From NCBI GenBank assembly GCA_943349555.1, contig CALQZK010000005.1:1-29028 (forward strand): a stretch of 29,028 nt of DNA. The letters run 5' to 3'. Both the position numbers and the translations under genes were made by a program. The notes under the pieces were generated by a model, which saw only the letters and a program-made list of their open reading frames with translations, made no database searches and was not told the DNA's origin. Origin of the DNA: Candidatus Nomurabacteria bacterium. GTDB taxonomy: Bacteria > Patescibacteriota > Minisyncoccia > Phycocordibacterales > PALSA-1337. Positions 22,058 to 29,028 of this stretch are shown in pieces (the stretch's first letter is position 1; each line of letters opens with the position of its first letter).

Positions 22058-23047
22058 TTACTGTGTTTTAAAAACTTTTTGCTGGAGCTTGTAGGTATTC
22101 CCATGTTTAAGCATTCCTCTATACGAAGCGATAGTCTCTGCTTTTTGATTGTCTTTTAGATTCTTGATCATCCTCCTTTTCGTCGATGTCCTCAATACGC
22201 GATAGTGAGGAAAATGAATCCAGCCGAGAAAGTCGATTCCGGATGCAAGAGTTTTTAGGAAAACTTTGTTGGGGTGCAGGGTTAATCCTAATTTTTCATG
22301 CAGAAATTTCTTTATTTCGATTAGCATGTTCTGAAGTAATATCTTATCTTGATTCATAATTATAAAATCGTCAGTGTACCTAAGATAATATTTAGCTTTG
22401 ATTGTATGTTTCATAAATTGATCGAATTCATTCATGTATTCATTGACAAATATTTGTGATGTAAGATTTCCTAGTGGCAATCCTGTTCCTGGTATATTGC
22501 CATGAAAGCTTCTTATGAGAATTGACAAGAGAGACAAAATATCTTTATCGGGAATATGGACTTCAAGTATTTTCAGCAATTTTTCCTGATCGATCGAAGC
22601 GAAAAATTTTTTAATATCGCACTTGAGAACCCAGGCAGTTTTCGTATTATTGGAAGTGACTTTATATCCAAATCTCCTGAATTTATTTAATGCACGATGA
22701 GTTCCCTTCCCTTCTCTGCATGAGTAAGAATCATCAATAAAAGTCTTATCTAGAAATATGTAGAGCTGGCGGTGAACTGCGTGATGCAATAGGCGGTCCC
22801 TTACTGAAGCTTTGTGGATATCTCGAGGGCGCGGGTCGTGGAGCTTGAACATATGGTATCCTCCAGTATGGTAATTTTTATTTTTCAACTCCAAATGCAG
22901 ATTATAGATGTTATCAAATAATCTCAACTGGAATTCCTGTACATCTTTCTTGTTGCGCTTTCCTTTTATAAATTCTTTCCAAGCGGCTAGTAAATTTTCC
23001 ATAGAAATGATATGGTCGTAAGCATGGATAAATTTAACTCGGCTCAT
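22058..23047 (-). CDS. DGR reverse transcriptase
   Basis: A 329-residue reverse transcriptase from ATG 23047 (MSRVKFIHAYDHIISMENLL). Motifs in order: RPRDIHKASVRDRLLHHAVH (RT1-2), VLKCDIKKFFASID (RT3, about 141-154), GTGLPLGNLTSQIFVNEYMN (RT4, 190-209) and YYLRYTDDFII (RT5 YxDD, Asp226-227). LPLGNLTSQ is the form found in diversity-generating retroelement RTs. No maturase or endonuclease domain, so it is not a group II intron enzyme. It copies the template repeat into mutagenised cDNA. A longer frame to 23152 crosses a C9 tract and is not credible. Divergent from avd by 35 bp. Confidence 0.95.
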   Translation of the reverse strand: MSRVKFIHAYDHIISMENLLAAWKEFIKGKRNKKDVQEFQLRLFDNIYNLHLELKNKNYHTGGYHMFKLHDPRPRDIHKASVRDRLLHHAVHRQLYIFLDKTFIDDSYSCREGKGTHRALNKFRRFGYKVTSNNTKTAWVLKCDIKKFFASIDQEKLLKILEVHIPDKDILSLLSILIRSFHGNIPGTGLPLGNLTSQIFVNEYMNEFDQFMKHTIKAKYYLRYTDDFIIMNQDKILLQNMLIEIKKFLHEKLGLTLHPNKVFLKTLASGIDFLGWIHFPHYRVLRTSTKRRMIKNLKDNQKAETIASYRGMLKHGNTYKLQQKVFKTQ

Positions 23048-23082
23048 AGCTATAAAGCTACCCCCCCCCAACACTTTTACCA

Positions 23083-23433
23083 GTGCTTTTGAAGGTAGTA
23101 TCTGTGTATAAGCTGTGGAAAGATGTTTTGAAGATTTTCCCAAATACGGCAAAATATTCTCTCGGCATCAAGATCGATAATTTCTTTATAGAAGTCATAG
23201 AATCCATTTCTACCGCGGCATTTTTACCAAAAGATAGGAAGGGTCCTTATATTCGCCAAGCAATTATCAAATTGGATACTTCAAAAGTATTATTACTCGT
23301 AGCATGGGAAACACGATGTTTCGATGATAAAAAATACATTGCCTTATCTGAACCTTTGAGCGAAATCGGCAGGAGACTTGGCGCATGGTACGGACAAGTG
23401 GAGAGAAGTATTAACGAGAAAACTGATAAATAA
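23083..23433 (+). CDS. avd: Avd-type four-helix-bundle accessory protein of the DGR
   Basis: A 116-residue all-helical protein: KLWKDVLKIFPNTAKYSLGI, KIDNFFIEVIESISTAAFLP, IIKLDTSKVLLLVAWETRCF and SEPLSEIGRRLGAWYGQVER. This is the Avd/four-helix-bundle family, whose pentamer binds the DGR RT and guides TR-RNA copying. The start is GTG 23083 (alternatives TTG 23089, GTG 23104). It runs opposite to RT, TR and target gene; in most DGRs avd shares their strand. A CTCCC/GGGAG hairpin (23446-23468) follows the stop. Confidence 0.85.
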   Translation: MLLKVVSVYKLWKDVLKIFPNTAKYSLGIKIDNFFIEVIESISTAAFLPKDRKGPYIRQAIIKLDTSKVLLLVAWETRCFDDKKYIALSEPLSEIGRRLGAWYGQVERSINEKTDK

Positions 23434-23480
23434 TATAAAACAAAACTCCCCGGCATAAAGCTAGGGAGAAACGAAGCGAG

Positions 23481-23606
23481 TTGCGAGGCGCAAAGCCGGG
23501 TTGTTGGAGTTGAAGTTGTTATCGATCCAGTTCCAGTTCAGGATGACCTTGTCGCTGTTCTCAATGAAATACGGCACGTTGAGGTTGCCATTGTCGTTCA
23601 GAACGA
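23481..23606 (-). repeat. DGR template repeat (TR)
   Basis: A 126-bp sequence matching 24000-24125 at 110 of 126 positions. All 16 differences are at T on the plus strand, i.e. at adenines of the minus (coding) strand. Read in the VR frame it gives a string of Asn/AAC codons (NWNWIDNNFNSNN), the adenine-rich design that lets A-mutagenesis diversify surface residues. The last 20 bp of the coding strand (23481-23500) contain no change and are GC-rich, in the position of the IMH end. Confidence 0.97.
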
Positions 23607-23964
23607 GTGTAGAGAATGCCGTCTGTACCACCACTCATAGAATAGCACGAAAAACATTCTCCGAGTTGAATTTTATTTGGCATATTTAATGCCTTAGCAT
23701 TCTCTACCAAGTAGCTTCTTTTTTTGAAGTGTCTGCATGTGTCACTCTATCTTGAACCTTGATTCAAAATATTCTCGACACATGGATACTGGATTCGGCG
23801 GCATGGAACCTTAGTCCCATGCATATTCACCTACTACCAATGTTCAGTATATCAAAATATGAAAGTTAAATCCCCACTTGTTGTAGTGAGGATTGAATGT
23901 CAACAGCATGTCATTCTTAGCTGGGTGGCATACCACCATTTCGAAGGACACAGTGCTAAGGGTC
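23607..23964. other. Gene-free structured spacer between TR and target gene
   Basis: 358 bp with no supported ORF. Besides the 11-bp inverted repeat it has GCATGG/CCATGC (23801-23806, 23817-23822) and a CCCCACT/AGTG-AGG stem near 23871-23891. It should contain the promoter and 5' part of the TR RNA. Confidence 0.55.
23609..23707. repeat. 11-bp inverted repeat next to TR
   Basis: GTAGAGAATGC (23609-23619) is a perfect inverted repeat of GCATTCTCTAC (23697-23707). The 77-nt interior holds a smaller stem GGCAT/ATGCC. In the minus-strand TR transcript this would fold directly 5' of the TR. Confidence 0.6.
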
Positions 23965-24636
23965 TTAGGAGATCTTAGCGACTGAATCTTGAGAACTACT
24001 TGCGAGGCGCAAAGCCGGGCCGTAGGAGAAGAAGTTGCTATCGAGCCAGTCCCAGTCCAGGATGACCTCGCCGCCGCTCTCAACGAAATACGGCACGCGG
24101 AGGTTGCCATTGTCGTTCAGAACGACTGACTTCCATCCATAAAGAACTTTTCCCTTGAGGTGCGTTCGGAAAAATTTGATTCCTTTAGCTTGAATCGCGA
24201 GCAACTCTCGCAGTCCAAAGTCATCCTTGAGCATATCGTTGTCCTTATGGAACTCGTAAATCTTCGTACCATTTACCCACCCAGTTTTTTGATCATCATG
24301 GAGCCATCGCTCCACCTGAGTGATGTCAAATTCCGATGGACCCACATCCTGAATTTCCGGATGCATGATCTTCTTCGTCCAATCTGGAAAAACCAGTTTT
24401 GTGGATCGATCAACTTTAACGATGTGGTCGAGCAAGACTTCTGGTTCAAGCTTCTCTTCCTCTGCCGGTGGAGTCTCTGGAAGTTCTTTTCGGAGGAATA
24501 ATTTCCCCTGTTCCTCCCATTCTCCTCCTTCTGCTCCTGCGAGCTTAAGAGAAAAGTCTTTCACAATTCCGAGCCGATCTTCCGGGACGGTTACCAAAAC
24601 TCGCACAAGCGAGCCGAGAATGTCATTTTTCGACAT
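23965..24636 (-). CDS. DGR target (variable) protein, C-type-lectin-like C-terminus
   Basis: A 223-residue protein starting MSKNDILGSLVRVLVTVPED, with an AAAGGA Shine-Dalgarno about 8 bp upstream. Residues 75-165 (KLVFPDWTKKIMHPEIQDVG, LRELLAIQAKGIKFF) form a conserved domain I recall from CPR DGR targets. Residues 171-213 are encoded by the variable repeat: LRVPYFVESGGEVILDWDWL followed by DSNFFSYGPALRLAS, with the usual DGR ending (x-P-A-L-R-x-A). Such domains adopt the C-type-lectin fold and display variable residues for ligand binding. No signal peptide or membrane helix is seen, so it may act inside the cell or be exported by an unknown route. Confidence 0.92.
   Translation of the reverse strand: MSKNDILGSLVRVLVTVPEDRLGIVKDFSLKLAGAEGGEWEEQGKLFLRKELPETPPAEEEKLEPEVLLDHIVKVDRSTKLVFPDWTKKIMHPEIQDVGPSEFDITQVERWLHDDQKTGWVNGTKIYEFHKDNDMLKDDFGLRELLAIQAKGIKFFRTHLKGKVLYGWKSVVLNDNGNLRVPYFVESGGEVILDWDWLDSNFFSYGPALRLASSSQDSVAKIS
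24000..24125 (-). repeat. DGR variable repeat (VR)
   Basis: This is the receiving copy of the 23481-23606 template, in the same orientation and inside the target gene. Of the 16 coding-strand A changes, most are A to G, with two A to C and three A to T. The two outer ends, 20 bp and about 25 bp, are identical to TR. Confidence 0.97.
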
Positions 24637-24716
24637 AGTCTTTTTCCTTTGATTTACCTTGTTTTTATTTGTATGCAGGTACTACATTTCCCCACATGAA
24701 GAACACTACTCTCCCA

Positions 24717-26051
24717 TTATACTACTTTTAGATATTTTGTCAACTCATCAATTTTCACCCTCTCCTGCTTCCCTGTATCCCTATCCCGTATAGTCACGCC
24801 AGCACCTTTCTCAATAGTCTCAAAATCTACAGTCACACAATACGGCGTTCCAATCTCATCCTGCCTTCGGTATCTTTTTCCTATATTTCCGTTGTCGTCA
24901 AAAGAGACTCCATCAATTTCTTTTTTCAACATTATGTATATCTCTCGGGCTTTTTCTACCAGAGCTGGCTTGTTTTTTAGCAATGGAAAAACGGCGACTT
25001 TTATTGGGGCGATTCGCGGTAAGAGTTTTAGATATATTCTTTTCTCGCCATCTACTTCGTCTTCGGTGTAAGCCTCGAGAAGGACAAATAGAACTGCCCT
25101 GTCAACACCACCGGAACATTCAATATCCCAAGGAATAAATCTTTCTTTCTTTTCCTCATCAAAATATGACATATCTACTCCGGAATATTCGCTATGCCTT
25201 CTCAAATCCCAATCACCGCGATGATGTATGCCCCATGCTTCTTTCCATCCAGCAAAAGGAGTATTGTATTCTATATCCCAAGCATCCTTTGCATAATGTG
25301 CTCTTTCATCCGAGGCATGCTGTCTCAATCGTAGATTCTCTTTTTTAAATCCCAAGCCGAGATACCAATCGAAAGCAAATTGTTTCCAATATTCAAAAAC
25401 TCTCTTGCCTTCCGCTTCTTCGGGTTTTATATAATACTGCAATTCCATTTGTTCAAACTCACGCTGACGGAATAAGAAATCTCGAGGCGTTATTTCATTT
25501 CTAAATGCCTTGCCTATCTGCCCAATTCCAAATGGAATCTTTGGATGCATTGAGTCAAGAATATTTTTGAAGTTGACGTGCACGCCCTGTGTGATCTCTC
25601 CCCGTAAATTTACTTTTGCGGCAGTAGTTTCTGAAGCGCCCAATTTTGTCTCAACAAGAAGATTGAAGACTGTCGGCTTTGACCATTCAACTTTTTCTTT
25701 CTTATGCTTTGATTCATGATCTGCAATCGCCTCTGGCTGGTCTGCCCGCACTCTTTCATGGCAAACTTTGCATTCCACAAGAGGATCAGTGAAAAGTTCC
25801 GTATGGCCGGACGCCTCCCAGACACGAGAAGGCATTAATATCGCTGCGCTCATACCATAGACATCATCTCTTTCTTTGATGAAGTTATCCCAGAAATATT
25901 GCTTGATATTATGTCTCAAGTCCGTACCTAGAGGACCGTAATCATATATACCAGAAAGACCTCCGTATATTTCCGATCCCTGAAAAATGAATCCCCGTCT
26001 TTTACACAAAGACACGACTTTCTCCATTTTTGTTTCCTCCGGTTTTGACAT
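24717..26051 (-). CDS. glyQS: Glycyl-tRNA synthetase (dimeric, class II)
   Basis: A 444-residue alpha2-type GlyRS. Diagnostic parts: SLCKRRGFIFQGSEIYGGLS and YDYGPLGTDLRHNIKQYFWD at the N-terminus, zinc-like CKVCHERVRAD, motif 2 GIGQIGKAFRNEITPRDFLF with REFEQMELQYY, GVDRAVL (motif 3, 'ECSGGVDRAVLFVLLEA'), and a C-terminal anticodon domain (RRQDEIGTPYCVTVDF). It is the archaeal/eukaryote-like and Gram-positive form rather than the alpha2beta2 GlyQ/GlyS form. The gene is downstream of the large membrane protein gene on the same strand, 24 bp away. Confidence 0.97.
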   Translation of the reverse strand: MSKPEETKMEKVVSLCKRRGFIFQGSEIYGGLSGIYDYGPLGTDLRHNIKQYFWDNFIKERDDVYGMSAAILMPSRVWEASGHTELFTDPLVECKVCHERVRADQPEAIADHESKHKKEKVEWSKPTVFNLLVETKLGASETTAAKVNLRGEITQGVHVNFKNILDSMHPKIPFGIGQIGKAFRNEITPRDFLFRQREFEQMELQYYIKPEEAEGKRVFEYWKQFAFDWYLGLGFKKENLRLRQHASDERAHYAKDAWDIEYNTPFAGWKEAWGIHHRGDWDLRRHSEYSGVDMSYFDEEKKERFIPWDIECSGGVDRAVLFVLLEAYTEDEVDGEKRIYLKLLPRIAPIKVAVFPLLKNKPALVEKAREIYIMLKKEIDGVSFDDNGNIGKRYRRQDEIGTPYCVTVDFETIEKGAGVTIRDRDTGKQERVKIDELTKYLKVV

Positions 26052-26075
26052 GCGCCTATTCTAGCCTAAATCCCT

Positions 26076-28073
26076 CTAAGGCGCTACTGCGTCATTACCC
26101 TCCTTATACGAAGGATCCGTGCTAAAGCGTGTTGTCAAAGCAGGAGCCGTGCTTGTCAGATTTTCCCCCGTGAAGTCGTCTCTACCAACAAGAGTAGTAT
26201 CTTGGACCATGAATGGCACTTGGCCCACTTGTGCGACACTCGGTTCGATGGCAACTTGGAAAGAAACTTGTCGAGCCTGGGAAGTATTAGCAGTGTATGC
26301 ACTCACATTGCCTGTCCTCCAGACAACTTCGCCGGTATTGCTATTGTAAGAAATATCTTCTCCGGCTGGGCTAGTCTTGGCTGTCCATTTTACATACGCA
26401 GGGAGAAGAGCTCGGACTTCTGCGCCGGTTACGGTGTTCGCGGTATTATTGACTGTCCACATGACAGTATATGTTGTCTGCTTTTCTGCACGTGGAGGGA
26501 TTGACCCGGTGTTGGTAAAAGGACCTTGGGATCGCACAACAGATGAAGAAAGGCTCAATCGAGAAGAAATCTTCATCGAACGCTTGGCGCTGGAAACAAG
26601 GTTCTCTGGAACATTGCTTTCGGAAAGGCGCTTGGCCTGGACGTCGACATTGACGGAAAGATTTGGATTCGAAACAGGCTTTAGAGGCGTGCTGAAGTCG
26701 CGCGGGGTGAAAGAGAAGTTAATACTTCCGCTCTCGCCAGGGCCAATATTTCCCAAGCTCGATGTCGTGATCTTATTCCAGACGATTTCATTATCCACAG
26801 ACTTGTAATACCCTTCGCCAGGAGCTACGGAAATTTTGTCATAAGCCGTGCCAGAAAGCTTGGCATGAATTTCCCCATCAATAACTGCCGTCGGAAGATT
26901 ATTGAACCAAGAGACCGTAGCCTTCACCGGACTATTGAAGGAACCAATAAACTCCCCAGAATTGTTACTGCCGACATTGTTGTCATTAAACGAAATTGTA
27001 GCGGTGATGAAAGGCTTCTTGATGCTAATTTCCTGGCTAGCAGTTACGTATTCTGTGCCGATAGCCTCGCTGTCGCGAATAGACTGTGCGCCAGTGGTGA
27101 AACTGAAGACTCTGACCTCATCATCCTGCCCCTCCAATTTGCCTTTAAATTTCACAACTTTTTTACCCTTAGGTGGAATATCCCCAATTTTCCAGACGGA
27201 AATATTACTTGCGGATTTCTTGTCAGAAGAGATGAAAGTGAAGCCGAAAGGATATGATGCTTTCAGTAGCATATTCCTTATGATCTCTTCGGAATTTGAC
27301 GCGAGCGTAACTTCCATCTCGAATTCCTGCCCAGAAGTAACTTCCTTAAAAGATGAGACTGTTAGAGAAATGGGAGAGGAACTGACGAGGACCTGATAAG
27401 TCTTCTGCTTTTTAAAGACGGCATTTGACCCCGCCACTTTATATGAAATATTTATGGTAATGTTTTTCTTACTGTTTTCTTCTCCATAGATGACTGCTCG
27501 CACACTCTTCTGCGCTATTCCACCTGGCAAAATATCATCCATCAATTCCTGGTACTGCTTCAGCTCCTTCGTTGTATCATCGGGATTGACGGTCCCAGAG
27601 GGGAAATTCACAACCAAGTCCACAGTCTGGAGCTTTACATTATTCTTATTATTGACTTGGATATCGAAAGTGATGGGATCGCCTCCTGCTATTGTCACCG
27701 GTCCACTGACAGTAATGTCAATGTTATTGGCAGAGATAATATTTTCTCCATTCAGAACCAAGTATATACCCGCCCCCATAGCTATGACGAAGAAGACGGC
27801 GGATGCGATCAGAAGTTTTGTAAAAAAAGACATGGAATGATTTTCGTATTTTTTATTAAGTTCTACCTCCTCCTTTTCTGCTGGATTTCCGGAATTTTGC
27901 GAGTCTTCAGCGGGGTGCTCCCAATCCGTCTGCACTTCACCTACATCAGTCTTCCCCCAGCGCATATGCCTCTTTGCCCGGATTTCCGGAGCGCTCCTAG
28001 AGTAGAGGGACTTTTTCAATTCTTCTATCTTGCTTTTTTCTGCTGTTTTATTTTCTCGATTATCGGGGGGCAT
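26076..28073 (-). CDS. Large membrane-anchored DUF11-like repeat protein
   Basis: A 665-residue protein. The N-terminal 80 residues are charged and cytoplasmic. One transmembrane helix FFTKLLIASAVFFVIAMGAG lies at about 83-107. The rest is extracellular with repeated beta-sandwich units: each has a GGDPITFDIQVNNKN- or QTTYTVMWTVNNTAN-type opening, as in DUF11/CARDB-like domains, and a WKIGDIPPKGK- or WRTGNVS-type ending. There is no catalytic motif. I read it as a surface scaffold or adhesion protein, a type frequent in CPR genomes. The start MPPDNREN contains a run of six C. recO lies 16 bp upstream. Confidence 0.8.
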   Translation of the reverse strand: MPPDNRENKTAEKSKIEELKKSLYSRSAPEIRAKRHMRWGKTDVGEVQTDWEHPAEDSQNSGNPAEKEEVELNKKYENHSMSFFTKLLIASAVFFVIAMGAGIYLVLNGENIISANNIDITVSGPVTIAGGDPITFDIQVNNKNNVKLQTVDLVVNFPSGTVNPDDTTKELKQYQELMDDILPGGIAQKSVRAVIYGEENSKKNITINISYKVAGSNAVFKKQKTYQVLVSSSPISLTVSSFKEVTSGQEFEMEVTLASNSEEIIRNMLLKASYPFGFTFISSDKKSASNISVWKIGDIPPKGKKVVKFKGKLEGQDDEVRVFSFTTGAQSIRDSEAIGTEYVTASQEISIKKPFITATISFNDNNVGSNNSGEFIGSFNSPVKATVSWFNNLPTAVIDGEIHAKLSGTAYDKISVAPGEGYYKSVDNEIVWNKITTSSLGNIGPGESGSINFSFTPRDFSTPLKPVSNPNLSVNVDVQAKRLSESNVPENLVSSAKRSMKISSRLSLSSSVVRSQGPFTNTGSIPPRAEKQTTYTVMWTVNNTANTVTGAEVRALLPAYVKWTAKTSPAGEDISYNSNTGEVVWRTGNVSAYTANTSQARQVSFQVAIEPSVAQVGQVPFMVQDTTLVGRDDFTGENLTSTAPALTTRFSTDPSYKEGNDAVAP

Positions 28074-28089
28074 TATGGCATATATTATA

Positions 28090-28683
28090 TCACAGCTGGC
28101 TCTCCTTCAACCCATTATTTATCTCCTTTACTATTGATTCTTTCAAAATCTTAACTTCCTCAAATATCTCTTCACCTAAGACAGAATTAGAAAGAATATT
28201 CTGAAAAGAATCTTTATTATAGATATACCCAAGTAAATTTAGTATTCTCAAAACCGTAAGATACTCCACCATTTCCTTTTCTTCTTTACTTACCACAGAC
28301 TTGCATAAATATAAATAAAATTCTTCAATCACATCAAATAGCCTCTCGTTCTTCTCTTCACCAGGCAAAAGTCTTTTCAATAGAGATAGTATACGAACAT
28401 ATAATTTCATATTTTCAATGTCGGCAATTCCGCATTGTTTTCTTGACTCTAGAATTTGTGCTCCCGTCATCCTCCAAACTTCTTTCCCCCTCACAAATGA
28501 AAAAAGACTGTATGAAAAATCCTGCGTATAATAGCGCAACTTGGACTGGGAAAGGCGCACGCCTTGCGCAGTGGCGCCGATCATACCAAGATCGCGAGTG
28601 AAGACTAGAAAAAATTTACCTGCTTCACCATGCGGAGAGCTATGCACGATAAAACCTGGAGTTGTGTAGATGTGGTGAGACAT
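28090..28683 (-). CDS. recO: DNA repair protein RecO
   Basis: A 197-residue RecO. The N-terminal OB fold is clear: IYTTPGFIVHSSPHGEAGKF then FLVFTRDLGMIGATAQGVRL, SKLRYYTQDFSYSLFSFVRG. The C-terminal helical part (about 85-195) is shorter than in E. coli or Deinococcus and lacks zinc-binding cysteines. RecO loads RecA with RecR on SSB-coated DNA. The start overlaps the ileS end by 44 bp; the N-terminal motif leaves no later start possible. Confidence 0.88.
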   Translation of the reverse strand: MSHHIYTTPGFIVHSSPHGEAGKFFLVFTRDLGMIGATAQGVRLSQSKLRYYTQDFSYSLFSFVRGKEVWRMTGAQILESRKQCGIADIENMKLYVRILSLLKRLLPGEEKNERLFDVIEEFYLYLCKSVVSKEEKEMVEYLTVLRILNLLGYIYNKDSFQNILSNSVLGEEIFEEVKILKESIVKEINNGLKESQL

Positions 28684-29028
28684 TGCCTGGGATAAATATA
28701 ATTTCTGACACGCCAGTAGCCTTCGATATATTTTCTTTAAATTTTCTTAAAATTTCCGCGTTTTCATACTGTTCACCGACCTGCAAAGCTACTATGTCTT
28801 TTATCGTCAAATTACCCTCTTTCCTCAAATCCTGGATGGAGCGAATTAATTCTCTGACCTGCCCTTCTTCTTTCAGCTCTGGAGTAATTTCAGTATTCAA
28901 CATTATTTCCTCTGCCAGTTTTACATTGAAGATGATCTTTTTTACATTTATTTCATCTTTTAGAATTTCAACTAGCCCAGTAGAAATAGAAATTTTCACA
29001 GTCAATTGTGAGAGTGGTTGTCTCACAT
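28640..29028 (-). CDS. ileS: Isoleucyl-tRNA synthetase, C-terminal end (partial)
   Basis: The frame is open to the right edge; only the last 128 or so residues are visible. MRQPLSQLTVKISISTG, INVKKIIF and AEEIMLNTEITPELKEEGQV then RELIRSIQDLRKEGNLTIKD are the C-terminal region typical of long eukaryote-like IleRS (DUF5915-type). ValRS lacks the NTEITPELKEEG motif, so IleRS is preferred. The synthetase core lies beyond the window. Confidence 0.85.
   Translation of the reverse strand, partial: VRQPLSQLTVKISISTGLVEILKDEINVKKIIFNVKLAEEIMLNTEITPELKEEGQVRELIRSIQDLRKEGNLTIKDIVALQVGEQYENAEILRKFKENISKATGVSEIIFIPGNVSPHLHNSRFYRA

Noticed and set aside
22058..23047. Group II intron or retron reverse transcriptase
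   Set aside because: There is no maturase domain or intron RNA domain V/VI, and the TR/VR pair with adenine-only changes shows a DGR.
23844..24110. Alternative frame through the VR as a separate protein
   Set aside because: It reads the VR out of the frame in which the adenine positions diversify the lectin-like domain; it is a shadow frame.
1..29028. CRISPR array
   Set aside because: No set of three or more regularly spaced direct repeats with unique spacers was found; the only long repeat pair is TR/VR.

Overview
The window looks like a chromosomal segment of a Candidate Phyla Radiation bacterium (Patescibacteria, Parcubacteria-like). The reasons are AT-rich compact genes, a CPR-style elongation factor P without the usual tip lysine, a large DUF11-like membrane-anchored protein, and cargo proteins of types I recall from CPR genomes. 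This assignment is inference from protein style, not from a marker-gene search. Genes end on TAA, TAG and TGA alike, so the standard bacterial code applies.

Layout. 1-1952: housekeeping and small membrane genes (ComF end, DoxX, Ung, a short TrpC-like barrel, a 45-residue DUF5670-like peptide). 1953-2640: a hairpin-rich stretch with no convincing gene apart from a winged-helix fragment. 2641-10241: a Fic protein, then a tight four-gene operon (DHH-like phosphoesterase; NMP kinase + CCA/poly(A)-polymerase-like nucleotidyltransferase + HD fusion; a 708-residue CPR protein; an HD protein) that ends at a strong terminator. A G10 tract lies in its apparent promoter. 10262-14514: an integrated mobile element with a zinc-ribbon membrane protein, a helix-turn-helix replication-type protein with iteron-like repeats in its gene, small ORFs, a Cro-like regulator and a LexA/CI-like repressor facing each other across a symmetrical operator region, and a large serine recombinase broken by an in-frame TAA. 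It abuts tRNA-Ser(GCU), and the recombinase frame runs through that tRNA. Whether the Fic/four-gene block is cargo of the same element is not settled, because I found no second attachment site.

14515-21977: core genes: tRNA-Ser, efp, a multi-branched hairpin between convergent genes, rpsF-ssb-rpsR, and a leftward run hicB-hicA-M16 protease-AI-2E transporter-metG-tatD. 22058-24636: a complete diversity-generating retroelement (DGR): reverse transcriptase, Avd-type four-helix-bundle protein on the opposite strand, a 126-bp template repeat and a target gene carrying a 126-bp variable repeat. All 16 TR/VR differences fall at adenines of the coding strand, which is the signature of DGR mutagenic homing. 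24717-29028: glycyl-tRNA synthetase, a large membrane-anchored repeat protein, recO, and the end of ileS.

Best candidates for something new: the kinase-nucleotidyltransferase-HD / DHH / HD operon with its poly-G promoter, and the unusual DGR arrangement with avd divergent from RT and a structured segment 5' of the TR.
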